Shown: in pieces, positions 50,677 through 58,715 of the stretch | Layout of the letters: each line of letters starts with the position of its first letter | Numbering within the stretch: position 1 is the stretch's first letter | DNA from: Flavobacterium agri | GTDB lineage: Bacteria; Bacteroidota; Bacteroidia; Flavobacteriales; Flavobacteriaceae | Assembly (NCBI RefSeq): GCF_013401995.1 | Contig: NZ_JACBJI010000003.1 | Location: 372,001-436,000 of the forward strand | Direction: 5' to 3' | Length of the DNA: 64,000 nt | The notes under the pieces: generated by a model | The model's input: only the letters and a program-made list of their open reading frames with translations | Database searches by the model: none | What the model was told of the DNA's origin: nothing | Position numbers and translations under genes: made by a program

Positions 50677-51717
50677 TTATTTCTGCTTTGCCGCCGGTTT
50701 TCCGTTTTTGGTCGTGATTACGATGACACCGTTTTTCCCTTTGTCGCCAAATCGTTTCAAGGCTTCTTTTCCGGTGTAGATTCTTGTCGTCATGCCTTCT
50801 TCCTGCAGGTTCAGAGGCGCATAAGGACTCGTTGGCGTCGCCCCGAAAAGCGAATCTTCGCTGTATTCGGTTCCGTTGATGATATAAAGCGGCTCTTTGA
50901 GGTAAAATACCGTATCGCGTTCGGTGGGTACAGATTCCATCATTTCATTGAGTTTGGAATCGTATTCTTTTTGGGTTTTGGCCACGAGCGGTTTGCCGTC
51001 TACGATGAGCAGAGGTTTTTGTTTGCCGGCGGGCATTTGCGTTTTGGTTTTTTTGGTTTCGGTTTGGTTGTCTTCGTCCGATGTCACGATGTGCGCATCA
51101 AAAACCCGTCCTTTTGCCATGATGCCTTTGGTACGCGATCGTTTGAACATTTCTTCTGAATTGTCGTCGCGGTCGCTGTCTTCTTTTTCTGCTTTATGCA
51201 TTTCTTCCTTGGCGTCTGCCACGACAACCGATTTCATAGCCGGTGCGCTCATTTCCATTGCTTGACGGTGTGGTGTGGCAACTGGTTCGGTTGCCGTCGA
51301 AAGGCTTTGTTCTTCCGATCGCGCCACGATGGGCTGGGTTTCGAGTTGCCTTTTCAAAATAGTGCCCGCGTCTTTTTTTATTACCGAAGATGTATCTATC
51401 GGAGCCGATACGACATCGCTTTGGCGTTTGATTTCCGGCATTTTGTTGGCCTTCACCACGAATGTTTTCCCGTTATTTTGGGCAGGCGTTTCGGTTTCGG
51501 CCTTGAACAACTGATAACCCAACGACACAACTGCCACGACCGAAGCCGCCACTGCCCATTGTTTCCATTTCTTGTTTTGCTTGGTAAGCACTTTGTTGTC
51601 GAGTTTGTCCTCGACGCGCGACCAGACCGATTCGAGTGCGGGAAACTCCTTCGACTCGGAGTTGTCGGCCGCCTGTTTTATCTGTTCGAAAATTTTATCC
51701 TGATTCTCCATCGTCAT
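50677..51717 (-). CDS. Membrane protein in anti-sigma position with a TonB-plug-like C-terminus
   Basis: 346 aa. Cytoplasmic N-terminus 1-~50 (NQDKIFEQIKQAADNSESKE then FPALESVWSRVEDKL), one membrane helix (WAVAASVVAVVSLGYQLF), a long low-complexity charged periplasmic stretch, and a C-terminal segment ending YTGKEALKRFGDKGKNGVIV then ITTKNGK. That ending matches the last strand of a TonB plug. Its ATG overlaps the sigma-factor stop (ATGA), the usual place for an anti-sigma factor, but it has no zinc-binding HxxxCxxC motif. Confidence 0.8.
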   Translation of the reverse strand: MTMENQDKIFEQIKQAADNSESKEFPALESVWSRVEDKLDNKVLTKQNKKWKQWAVAASVVAVVSLGYQLFKAETETPAQNNGKTFVVKANKMPEIKRQSDVVSAPIDTSSVIKKDAGTILKRQLETQPIVARSEEQSLSTATEPVATPHRQAMEMSAPAMKSVVVADAKEEMHKAEKEDSDRDDNSEEMFKRSRTKGIMAKGRVFDAHIVTSDEDNQTETKKTKTQMPAGKQKPLLIVDGKPLVAKTQKEYDSKLNEMMESVPTERDTVFYLKEPLYIINGTEYSEDSLFGATPTSPYAPLNLQEEGMTTRIYTGKEALKRFGDKGKNGVIVITTKNGKPAAKQK

Positions 51718-52250
51718 TTTGCTTGTTGGTAATAGTAGTTGTTCACCAATTCCTTGAGTTTGGTTTTGGCCACGTTGAGTTGCGATTTAGACGTGCCTTC
51801 AGAAATCGAAAGCATATCGGCAATTTCCTTATGGCCGTAACCTTCTATGACGAACAGGTTGAAAATCGTTCGGCAACCTTCGGGAATCAATGTCACCAAT
51901 TTGAGTAAGTCTTCTTCCTCGAGCGCATTGTGTTGCACGTTGTCGGCCACCTTGATGCTTTTTTGGTCTTCGAGGTACAAGTTGAAATTTACGTTGCGAC
52001 GCAGTTGCTGCAGGCACATATTTACCGTTATCCGACGTGCCCAGGCTTCGAAAGCGCCGTTTTCCTTGAGTTGGTCGAGTTTGGTGAAAATAGTGTAAAA
52101 GGCGTCCGCCAAGGCTTCTTCGATCTCTTCTTCCTTTTTGAGATACCTTTTACACGTACGGTACAACTTGGGCGCCATCGCGTCGTACACTTGCCGTTGT
52201 GCGTCGCGTTGCATCCGGCGGCAGGCTTGTATGAGAGTATCGTTGATCAC
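51714..52250 (-). CDS. ECF RNA polymerase sigma factor
   Basis: 178 aa sigma-70 family. Region 2 (KRYLKKEEEIEEALADAFYT then IFTKLDQ with the -10 recognition ENGAFEAWARRITVNMCLQQ) and region 4 (LIPEGCRTIFNLFVIEGYGH then KEIADMLSISEGTSKSQLNVAK) are clear. First gene of a three-gene operon with the plug-bearing membrane protein and the vWA protein. Divergent from nothing: 144 nt separate it from the next gene's stop and show no box. Confidence 0.95.
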   Translation of the reverse strand: MINDTLIQACRRMQRDAQRQVYDAMAPKLYRTCKRYLKKEEEIEEALADAFYTIFTKLDQLKENGAFEAWARRITVNMCLQQLRRNVNFNLYLEDQKSIKVADNVQHNALEEEDLLKLVTLIPEGCRTIFNLFVIEGYGHKEIADMLSISEGTSKSQLNVAKTKLKELVNNYYYQQAK

Positions 52251-52394
52251 GTCGTTGGCTTTTTTAATATAGATAGCGGAATCGTGGAAAAGGTTGGAAT
52301 TGTTTTTTATTTTTTATTGATGTTATTCATTTGAGCCTGTTTTCGTGGAGGTTATGGTATAGTCTGGGCCAATAAAAAATGACAATAAAAATAA

Positions 52395-53225
52395 TCAATA
52401 CGACATTTTCAACAAAAAAATCCCCGATTCCATCCCGTCCGTATCGTTGTCTTCGCACAAAAAGAATGAGATTTCATTGTCCGATTTCGAATATAAGGCC
52501 AGGCCTTCGAATTTCTGTTTGTCGGTAATCTGTTCGGAAAACACGACTTGCATCGTTTCGAAATCTATTTTTCCGATAAGGCTTCCCAAAACCTCTCCGT
52601 CCTCATAAGTCGAATTGGTGTCTTCGGCCGTGGCGAGGAACCAAATTGTGTCGTCGATCAGGATGGCGTCGGTAAAACTCGTCGTGACATGTTTGATTTT
52701 GGGCAATTCCATCGGCAGGTAGTTCACTTTAGAGAACTTCCCCAAACTTCCGATGATTTTGAAAATCCCGTTGTTTCCGCCGCTTCCGTTTCCTCTTTGG
52801 AAGAAAAACCACGCATCGTCGGTTGCAAAAGCGCCTTCGAGGTTGAAATTGTCGGCATCGATTTTCGAAACGTGGCGCATTTCGGCATACAAATCCGATA
52901 GGTCTTGATTCGTGATTTCCTTCGTTTTCACATCGACGACGCTGACCGCATTGCGTTTGTCGGTCGAACCCGAACCGAACAGATAAAGTTTGCCGTCTTT
53001 TTGGGCTACGGCTTCAAAATCGGGCTTGTGTTTTTTGGGAATGTTCTCGAGCGTTTGCGAATCGAACAGTTTGATTTTAGACAGAGTTTGGTCTTTCGTT
53101 CGGAATTCGTACAGATAACCCGCGTTGTCCGAAGCGATGAATACCGAACCATCCGCGTAAAACAGGCCGGATGCCGAACCGATTCCGACGATGTGGTACA
53201 GGAGTTCGAGTGAGAAGCGTTTCAT
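52395..53225 (-). CDS. DUF6929-like beta-propeller protein
   Basis: 276 aa, no signal peptide, with repeated strand-turn motifs (GLFYADGSVFIASDNAGYLY; FEAVAQKDGKLYLFGSGSTD; TIWFLATAEDTNSTYEDGEV; FEGLALYSKSDNEISFFLCE) that suggest a propeller of the phytase-like or SdiA-regulated type. The acidic clusters (EDNDTDGMESG) could bind Ca2+. I assign DUF6929 from memory of flavobacterial annotations; no reaction can be named. Preceded by a -7 box at 53256-53263 and divergent from PPK2. Confidence 0.7.
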   Translation of the reverse strand: MKRFSLELLYHIVGIGSASGLFYADGSVFIASDNAGYLYEFRTKDQTLSKIKLFDSQTLENIPKKHKPDFEAVAQKDGKLYLFGSGSTDKRNAVSVVDVKTKEITNQDLSDLYAEMRHVSKIDADNFNLEGAFATDDAWFFFQRGNGSGGNNGIFKIIGSLGKFSKVNYLPMELPKIKHVTTSFTDAILIDDTIWFLATAEDTNSTYEDGEVLGSLIGKIDFETMQVVFSEQITDKQKFEGLALYSKSDNEISFFLCEDNDTDGMESGIFLLKMSY

Positions 53226-53255
53226 CAGGATGCGGATTGGGTTTGCGGTACATCC

Positions 53256-53263
53256 AAATTTAC
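53256..53263 (-). promoter_or_regulatory. -7 promoter box (TAAATTTG) of the propeller gene
   Basis: Exact TAnnTTTG match on the minus strand, 30 nt before ATG 53225. Confidence 0.6.
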
Positions 53264-53305
53264 ATTCAAAATAAGGTTATCACACTTTAAATCCGTAATT
53301 TTCTT

Positions 53306-54208
53306 ATGACCAATCCATTCGCAATTATGAAAGATATTTCCGCATCCGATTTCAGAGTGACTTCTTCTGTTCAATTGTCGGCCATTCCGACAGTATTCGA
53401 CCTCAAATCGGACGAAGACGCGACAGAGGAAGCGCTCGCCGAAATCCGCGACGATTTGAGCAAGATCCAGGACAAGATGTACGCCCATAACAAATACGGC
53501 GTCTTGATTTGCCTTCAAGGTATGGACACTTCGGGAAAGGACAGCCTGATTCGCGAAGTGTTCAAGGAAATCAATCCGCGAGGCGTGGTCGTGCACAGTT
53601 TCAAGACGCCGAATTCGACCGAACTCGAACACGATTACCTGTGGCGGCATTATCTCGCGTTGCCCGAAAAAGGCAAGATGGCCGTATTCAACAGGACGCA
53701 CTATGAGAACGTTTTGGTGACGCGCGTGCATCCCGAATACATCCTCAACGAAAACATTCCGGGAATCGGATCGGTAGGCGATATTGACGAAAAGTTTTGG
53801 GAACACCGCATGGAATCGATCAACCAATTCGAGAAACACATTTCGCGGAACGGCGTGATCGTGCTCAAGTTTTTCCTGCATCTTTCGAAAGAAGAGCAAC
53901 GCGAACGGTTGTTGAGAAGATTGGAAGAAGAGAAGCACAACTGGAAATTCTCTCCAGGAGACTTAAAAGAACGCGCGCTTTGGGACAAATACCGCGAATG
54001 TTACCAGCTCGCGATCAACGCCACGTCTAAAGAAAACGCGCCTTGGTTCGTGATTCCCGCCGATGATAAGGCTTCGGCCCGTTATATCGTCGCAAAAATC
54101 ATCCTTGACGAACTCAAAAAATACAAAGACATCCAACATCCCGAACTCGAAGACGAGGTAAAGGAAAACATGACGTCCTTCCGCAAACAGCTTGAGAGCG
54201 AGAAATAA
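53306..54208 (+). CDS. ppk2: Polyphosphate kinase 2 family protein
   Basis: 300 aa (or 293 from ATG 53327). Uses polyphosphate to phosphorylate nucleotides. Walker A LQGMDTSGKDS, Walker B-like AVFNRTHYENVLVTRVHP (the family has NRSHYE), and the lid region RLLRRLEEEKHNWKFSPGDL followed by KER. One-domain length and sequence style fit the class I/III PPK2 group. Monocistronic, closed by the hairpin at 54295-54329. The second ATG cannot be excluded as the true start. Confidence 0.93.
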   Translation: MTNPFAIMKDISASDFRVTSSVQLSAIPTVFDLKSDEDATEEALAEIRDDLSKIQDKMYAHNKYGVLICLQGMDTSGKDSLIREVFKEINPRGVVVHSFKTPNSTELEHDYLWRHYLALPEKGKMAVFNRTHYENVLVTRVHPEYILNENIPGIGSVGDIDEKFWEHRMESINQFEKHISRNGVIVLKFFLHLSKEEQRERLLRRLEEEKHNWKFSPGDLKERALWDKYRECYQLAINATSKENAPWFVIPADDKASARYIVAKIILDELKKYKDIQHPELEDEVKENMTSFRKQLESEK

Positions 54209-54210
54209 GT

Positions 54211-54282
54211 TAGCCACGAATGGCATGAATTTCATTAATTAAGTATTGAGTGAATTAGTGAAATTTGTGCCATTCGTGGCTT
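54211..54282. repeat. Palindromic copy of the GCCACGAAT-family repeat
   Basis: Left arm 54211-54240 (TAGCCACGAATGGCATGAAT...) and right arm 54253-54282 match as reverse complements at 27 of 30 positions. Between PPK2 and the outer-membrane barrel gene. Confidence 0.85.
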
Positions 54283-54294
54283 AAATCCAAAACA

Positions 54295-54329
54295 GAAACG
54301 CCTCCCGAGATCGAAAAAGGAGGCGTTTC
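54295..54329. terminator. Bidirectional terminator, PPK2 / outer-membrane barrel gene
   Basis: Perfect 11-bp stem GAAACGCCTCC / GGAGGCGTTTC with a 13-nt A-rich loop between convergent genes. Confidence 0.8.
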
Positions 54330-54351
54330 CAAATAATATAGTGTTTTGAGC

Positions 54352-54927
54352 TTATAACCTGAATCCGTAGGCGAAGCGCAACGCGATCTGATGGTTCCCG
54401 TCGCGGAAAGCGTCATTCCTGTATCCGGGGAAATCCGAATAATATTCATAACGCACACTCACGTCGAAATATTTGTTCGCCCACCCGATACTTGGCGACA
54501 AAATCGCGGTAGTGTCGTCGTAATCTCCGGTAACGGCGAATCCGGCTCCGGCTTCACCCATCGCATAGAACTGGTCTTCCCACCAAAAAGCCTTGAAACC
54601 GGCTTTTACGGGAATGAATCCTAAGTCGTCAACATCTACGCCGTCTACTTCATTTCCGAACAGATGCGTATAACCGGTGGTCAATGTGACTGAATAACGT
54701 TTCGAGAAGTCGTATTGAAGTCGTACGTCTGCGCCCAATCCGAATCCGTAAGGATCTTCGAATACATAACCGGGAGCGATCCCGAATCCGAGTCGGAAAC
54801 CTTTGTCGTAGTTGGCGTCTTCGGCTGGTGTGGTCGTTACGCCCGCGCTCTGTGCCGACATTGCCGTCGTAAAGAAGAACACGGCAACGGCGGTAAGCAA
54901 TAGTGATTTGATTTTGATCGATTTCAT
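54352..54927 (-). CDS. Small outer-membrane beta-barrel protein
   Basis: 191 aa with a signal peptide (LLTAVAVFFFTTAMSAQS) and eight or so amphipathic strands (FRLGFGIAPGYVFEDPYGFG; ADVRLQYDFSKRYSVTLTTG; FYAMGEAGAGFAVTGDYDDT; HQIALRFAYGFRL) ending in an aromatic residue pattern typical of OmpW/OmpA-like barrels. Function unknown. ATG 54927 is used; the upstream ATG at 54951 adds residues before the signal peptide. The -7 box lies at 54983-54990. Confidence 0.88.
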   Translation of the reverse strand: MKSIKIKSLLLTAVAVFFFTTAMSAQSAGVTTTPAEDANYDKGFRLGFGIAPGYVFEDPYGFGLGADVRLQYDFSKRYSVTLTTGYTHLFGNEVDGVDVDDLGFIPVKAGFKAFWWEDQFYAMGEAGAGFAVTGDYDDTTAILSPSIGWANKYFDVSVRYEYYSDFPGYRNDAFRDGNHQIALRFAYGFRL

Positions 54928-54982
54928 GATGCAAGTGTTTAGGTTTAACATTTGGAGGCAACGTTGTGCCGGTTTAGTGAAT

Positions 54983-54990
54983 CAAATATA
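54983..54990 (-). promoter_or_regulatory. -7 promoter box (TATATTTG) of the barrel gene
   Basis: Exact TAnnTTTG match on the minus strand, 55 nt before ATG 54927. The rest of the 283-nt gap to 55210 is AT-rich without a recognisable gene. Confidence 0.6.
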
Positions 54991-55186
54991 GAATCGGGGT
55001 TTTTGAGCGTGTTTACATAGTTTTCAGATAATTTTATATACCATTTCCGACAAATTTTGAAAGCCTTAATCCATAAGGGTTTAGATGTGATTAAGGATTT
55101 TAAGAATTGTTCATGCTTGTTATCATACTTAACATTTTTTAACATATTACACGCCATTTGGCCGCGATATTTCGGTTTGGTCGGTC

Positions 55187-55194
55187 TACCTTTG
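55187..55194 (+). promoter_or_regulatory. -7 promoter box (TACCTTTG) of the MATE gene
   Basis: Exact TAnnTTTG match, 16 nt before ATG 55211. Confidence 0.65.
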
Positions 55195-55210
55195 CTTTCG
55201 AAAATCAGCT

Positions 55211-56596
55211 ATGTCACTCGCTACTTATACAAAAGAATTTTCCCAAAACATCAAATTGGCGTATCCCGTCATTTTGGGCATGATCGGTCATACATTGATC
55301 CAAATCGTAGATAAATTGATGGTCGGGCGTTTGGGTTCGGCAGAATTGGCGGCTGTGTCACTTGGAAACAGCTTCATCTTTATCGCAATGTCTATCGGAA
55401 TCGGATTCTCTACTGCAATTACGCCGATCGTGGCCGAAGGCGATGCCGCGAAAGACGACGGCCAGGTGCGTTCGGCGTTCCATCACGGGCTTTTCCTGTG
55501 TACGGTTTTGGGTATCTCGATGTTCGCGATCGTGTATTTTTCGAAACCGCTGATGCATTTCATGGGCCAGCCCGAAGAAGTCATCGTCTTGGCCGGACCG
55601 TATCTCGATTGGGTGGCATTTTCGCTTATTCCGATGATCGTTTATCAAGGATACAAGCAATTCGCCGACGGCATGTCGCTGACCAAATTCTCTATGTATG
55701 CGATCGTTTTGGCCAACATCATCCACGTACCGATCAACTTCGTGTTGATTTACGGCATCTGGATTTTTCCGAAAATGGGAATCGTCGGGGCGGCGATGGG
55801 AACGGTCATATCGCGTATCGTAATGGTTCTCGTGATGCACTTCATGTTGTCGCGCAAAAAAGAACTCGACAAGTATTTCCACGGGTTTTCGTTTTCGGAA
55901 CTCAAGAAAAGCGTCATCAGGAAAATAATCGCCATAGGCGGACCTTCGGCCATGCAGATGTTGTTCGAAGTCGCGCTGTTCACGGCTTCGGTCTGGTTGT
56001 GCGGAAATTTGGGCAAGACGAGTCAGGCGGCTAACGAGATCGCGTTGAGTTTGGCGACGCTTACTTACATGTTCGCGATGGGATTCAGCGTCACGGCCAT
56101 GATCCGCGTAAGCAACCAGCGAGGGTTCAACGATTTCAGGAAACTGATTGTCGTGGCGCGTTCGGTATTTTTGATCACGATTCTGATCGAGACGGTGTTC
56201 GCGTTGCTGTTCATCGTTTTCCACGCGTACCTGCCTCAATTTTTCCTCGATACCGACAACGGTTTGCAGGCACACGACAATCTTGAAGTCATTTCAATTG
56301 CGTCCGAATTGCTCATCATCGCCGCGCTTTTCCAACTTTTCGACGGCGTCCAGGCCGTGGTTCTCGGCGCTTTGAGAGGCGTACAGGACGTAAAGATTCC
56401 GATGTACATTACGTTTGTCGCGTATTGGGTTTTCGGATTTCCGATTTCGTTCTATCTGGGGCAATTCACGAAACTCGGCGCTTTCGGCGTTTGGATCGGT
56501 TTGCTCGCCGGATTGGCCGCAGCCGCCATATTTTTGTATCTTCGCTTCAACTTTGTGACGCAAAAACTTGTAAAAGAAGAGTTGGTGGATAGATAA
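55211..56596 (+). CDS. MATE-family efflux transporter
   Basis: 461 aa with twelve membrane helices in two MatE halves (IKLAYPVILGMIGHTLIQIV then DKLMVGRLG is the usual first-helix pattern; VIRKIIAIGGPSAMQMLFEV begins the second half). A cation-coupled multidrug or metabolite exporter, NorM/DinF side of the family. Single-gene unit with its own promoter; no obvious terminator follows. Confidence 0.94.
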   Translation: MSLATYTKEFSQNIKLAYPVILGMIGHTLIQIVDKLMVGRLGSAELAAVSLGNSFIFIAMSIGIGFSTAITPIVAEGDAAKDDGQVRSAFHHGLFLCTVLGISMFAIVYFSKPLMHFMGQPEEVIVLAGPYLDWVAFSLIPMIVYQGYKQFADGMSLTKFSMYAIVLANIIHVPINFVLIYGIWIFPKMGIVGAAMGTVISRIVMVLVMHFMLSRKKELDKYFHGFSFSELKKSVIRKIIAIGGPSAMQMLFEVALFTASVWLCGNLGKTSQAANEIALSLATLTYMFAMGFSVTAMIRVSNQRGFNDFRKLIVVARSVFLITILIETVFALLFIVFHAYLPQFFLDTDNGLQAHDNLEVISIASELLIIAALFQLFDGVQAVVLGALRGVQDVKIPMYITFVAYWVFGFPISFYLGQFTKLGAFGVWIGLLAGLAAAAIFLYLRFNFVTQKLVKEELVDR

Positions 56597-56707
56597 GGGA
56601 TTGACGGATCGCAGATTTTCAGATCGACGGATGAATGTCGGTCTTAGGTCTGATATCTGAAAATATACCATCTAAAATCTGCTGATCTCCAAATCAAATT
56701 CTCAAAA

Positions 56708-56935
56708 ATGGAACTTCCTAAATTCTTGCTCGGCGACAATACCGATCATCCGGACGATATCTTCATCATCCACCTCGATTATCCGCGATTCATCATCAAT
56801 CTCAAAGACGACGAGATCGAGATCATTGACGACATAGACGACGAGGAAGAGGAAGAGCTTCAGGAAGAAATGGAGAATCTGGTAAAGCTTGCCAACGAAT
56901 TCTACGACCGCGAGATCGAGCGTTACGAAGAGTAA
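56708..56935 (+). CDS. Small acidic conserved-looking protein
   Basis: 75 aa, about a third Asp/Glu. The N-terminal half (FLLGDNTDHPDDIFIIHLDY then PRFIINLKDDEIE) looks like a small alpha/beta domain; the C-terminal half is an acidic helix (EEEEELQEEMENLVKLANEF). No family recognised, though similar short proteins are familiar in flavobacteria. Could be a charged regulator or chaperone-like factor. Preceded by a 111-nt gap with imperfect CAGATTTTCAGAT/ATCTGAAAATAT repeats. Confidence 0.75.
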   Translation: MELPKFLLGDNTDHPDDIFIIHLDYPRFIINLKDDEIEIIDDIDDEEEEELQEEMENLVKLANEFYDREIERYEE

Positions 56936-56959
56936 AGGCTTGATGCTGGCGTGCTAAAG

Positions 56960-58045
56960 TTATTTCCCCAAAAACAGTTTGAGTAATTCCTGGGCGGCCG
57001 AAAAAGGAGAGAGGCGGTGTTCCATGACGTTTTTTCTGGTGTTGTCTATCGTCGAAGCCACTTTTCCGTCGTTGTAAAAATTCAGTTTCAACTGCTCGTT
57101 TATCGCTTCGTGCATCCATTCGAGGTTCTGTTCGCTGCGACGTTTTTCGAAATAGCCGTTTTCTTTCGTCAGAGTTAGATAAGCCGAAACGATTTCCCAG
57201 ATTTCAGGAATCCCGTCTTTGGTGATCGCACTGCAAGTGAGCGCGGTCGGCATCCAGCCCGAGCTTTTTTGCGGAAAATAATGCAGGGCGCGCCCGAATT
57301 CGGTTTTGGCGAGTTTCGCTTTTTTGATGTTGTCACCGTCGGCCTTGTTGATCACGATCGCGTCGGCCATTTCCATAATGCCGCGTTTGATGCCTTGCAA
57401 TTCGTCTCCGGCGCCTGCAATCTGAAGCAATAAAAAGAAATCCGTCATACCGTGAACGGCGGTTTCCGATTGCCCGACGCCGACAGTCTCGATGATGATC
57501 GTATCGAATCCGAAAGCTTCGCAAAGCGTAATGGTTTCTCGGGTTTTGCGCGCCACGCCACCCAAAGTTTCGCCCGAAGCCGAAGGTCGGATGAACGCAT
57601 TTTTGTCTTTGACCAATTCTTCCATCCGCGTTTTGTCGCCCAAAATGCTACCGTGCGAAAGCGAGCTGCTGGGATCGACGGCGAGTACGGCTACTTTTTT
57701 TCCTATACCTGTCAAATACTTTCCGAACGCTTCTATAAAAGTGCTTTTGCCGACGCCGGGCACACCCGTAATCCCGATCCGAACCGAATTGTTGGCTTTG
57801 GGAAGACAGGCCGAAATCACTTCGGACGCTTTTTGCTGATGTTCGGGATTCGTGCTTTCCACAAGCGTGATCGCGCGGCTCAAAGCAGTGATGTTTCCGT
57901 CGAAAATACCGTTAATGAGGTCTTGGGCCGATACGCTGCGCTGTCGTTTGGATACGAGATTTCTAGCCGCTGACGAACTGACCGCTTCAGGTTGGTCGAC
58001 CCCGTTAACTTCGGTAAGTGCGGATATGTTCTTTTTTGCGGTCAA
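56960..58045 (-). CDS. meaB: MeaB: methylmalonyl-CoA mutase-associated G-protein chaperone
   Basis: 361 aa GTPase that loads and protects adenosylcobalamin in methylmalonyl-CoA mutase. P-loop GVPGVGKST, switch region VDPSSSLSHGSILGDKTRM, the family motif RPSASGETLGGVARKTRE, ETVGVGQSE, and NKADGDN as the base-recognition NKxD. I start at TTG 58045, because a longer ATG-less reading to 58114 would translate the Rrf2 terminator and the likely -7 box. The mutase genes are not in the window. Confidence 0.93.
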   Translation of the reverse strand: MTAKKNISALTEVNGVDQPEAVSSSAARNLVSKRQRSVSAQDLINGIFDGNITALSRAITLVESTNPEHQQKASEVISACLPKANNSVRIGITGVPGVGKSTFIEAFGKYLTGIGKKVAVLAVDPSSSLSHGSILGDKTRMEELVKDKNAFIRPSASGETLGGVARKTRETITLCEAFGFDTIIIETVGVGQSETAVHGMTDFFLLLQIAGAGDELQGIKRGIMEMADAIVINKADGDNIKKAKLAKTEFGRALHYFPQKSSGWMPTALTCSAITKDGIPEIWEIVSAYLTLTKENGYFEKRRSEQNLEWMHEAINEQLKLNFYNDGKVASTIDNTRKNVMEHRLSPFSAAQELLKLFLGK

Positions 58046-58070
58046 GGATAGGTTTCGTGTGTTGTTTCGG

Positions 58071-58078
58071 TAAATATA
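58071..58078 (-). promoter_or_regulatory. Near-consensus -7 box (TATATTTA) of meaB
   Basis: One mismatch to TAnnTTTG on the minus strand, 25 nt before TTG 58045. Position supports the downstream start. Confidence 0.45.
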
Positions 58079-58096
58079 GGAACAATCCCGCGGCCA

Positions 58097-58127
58097 AAAA
58101 AAATCCCGAAACATCGTTCCGGGATTT
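58097..58127 (-). terminator. Intrinsic terminator of the Rrf2 gene
   Basis: Stem AAATCCCG / CGGGATTT with further weak pairs and, on the minus strand, a T8 run. It ends the Rrf2 transcript just upstream of meaB. Confidence 0.8.
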
Positions 58128-58156
58128 CACCAAATTTAAATAAATGTGTTATGCCG

Positions 58157-58564
58157 TCAGAAAGTATCCGAGAAGTTGAGCAACGACACCTCGCTGAGCT
58201 GTTTGCTGATGTTGTTGTTCAAATCGTCGTAAAGGTTCTGCAGGTTTTGGTTGATGCTTTTCCCCACAGGACATTCCTGATTCGGCTCGTTTTTGGAATA
58301 GCCCAAAGTAACGTGGTCGAACGTGATCTTGAAGATGTCATCGAGCGTAATGGTATCGGCCGCACGCAACAGACGCGTTCCTCCGTTTTTACCTTCGCGG
58401 CTTTCCACGACGTCGTTTTTCTTAAGGTTGGCGATTTCCTTACGAACCAAAACCGGGTTCATGTTAAGGCTGTTGGCGATGAATTCCGAAGACAGGAATT
58501 CGTCCTTATGCTTCGAAAGCAAAGTAAGGATATGGAGCGTTATAGCGAATTTACCTGAAATCAT
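58157..58564 (-). CDS. Rrf2-family transcriptional regulator
   Basis: 135 aa winged helix: KFAITLHILTLLSKHKDEFL then SSEFIANSLNMNPVLVRKEI and the wing SREGKNGGTRLLRAADTITL are the Rrf2 pattern. Only one Cys (ECPVG), so it cannot hold the three-Cys Fe-S cluster of IscR or NsrR; it may use another signal. Ends at its own terminator. Target genes not evident; the AEC transporter lies divergently 151 nt away. Confidence 0.93.
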   Translation of the reverse strand: MISGKFAITLHILTLLSKHKDEFLSSEFIANSLNMNPVLVRKEIANLKKNDVVESREGKNGGTRLLRAADTITLDDIFKITFDHVTLGYSKNEPNQECPVGKSINQNLQNLYDDLNNNISKQLSEVSLLNFSDTF

Positions 58565-58702
58565 TCTGTAATATTTATGTTTGCGAAAATACGGCGAAGC
58601 GTTTGCCGTTAATCGAGAGGTGGTCTAAAATTTCGTTAAAATCGATGAAATGCGTTAAATTTTAAGTAGTCGATAGTTTCTGTTTATTGGAAATGAAAGC
58701 GT

Positions 58703-58710
58703 TACTTTTG
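58703..58710 (+). promoter_or_regulatory. -7 promoter box (TACTTTTG) of the AEC transporter gene
   Basis: Exact TAnnTTTG match only 5 nt before ATG 58716, so the transcript should start at or next to the initiation codon. Confidence 0.55.
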
Positions 58711-58715
58711 TCGCG

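Noticed and set aside
58157..58564. IscR/NsrR-type Fe-S sensor
   Set aside because: Only one Cys is present, so the three-Cys cluster site is absent.
58576..58583. TATGTTTG box on the plus strand
   Set aside because: Exact -7 match but 130 nt from the AEC start and pointing away from the Rrf2 gene; a better box lies at 58703.
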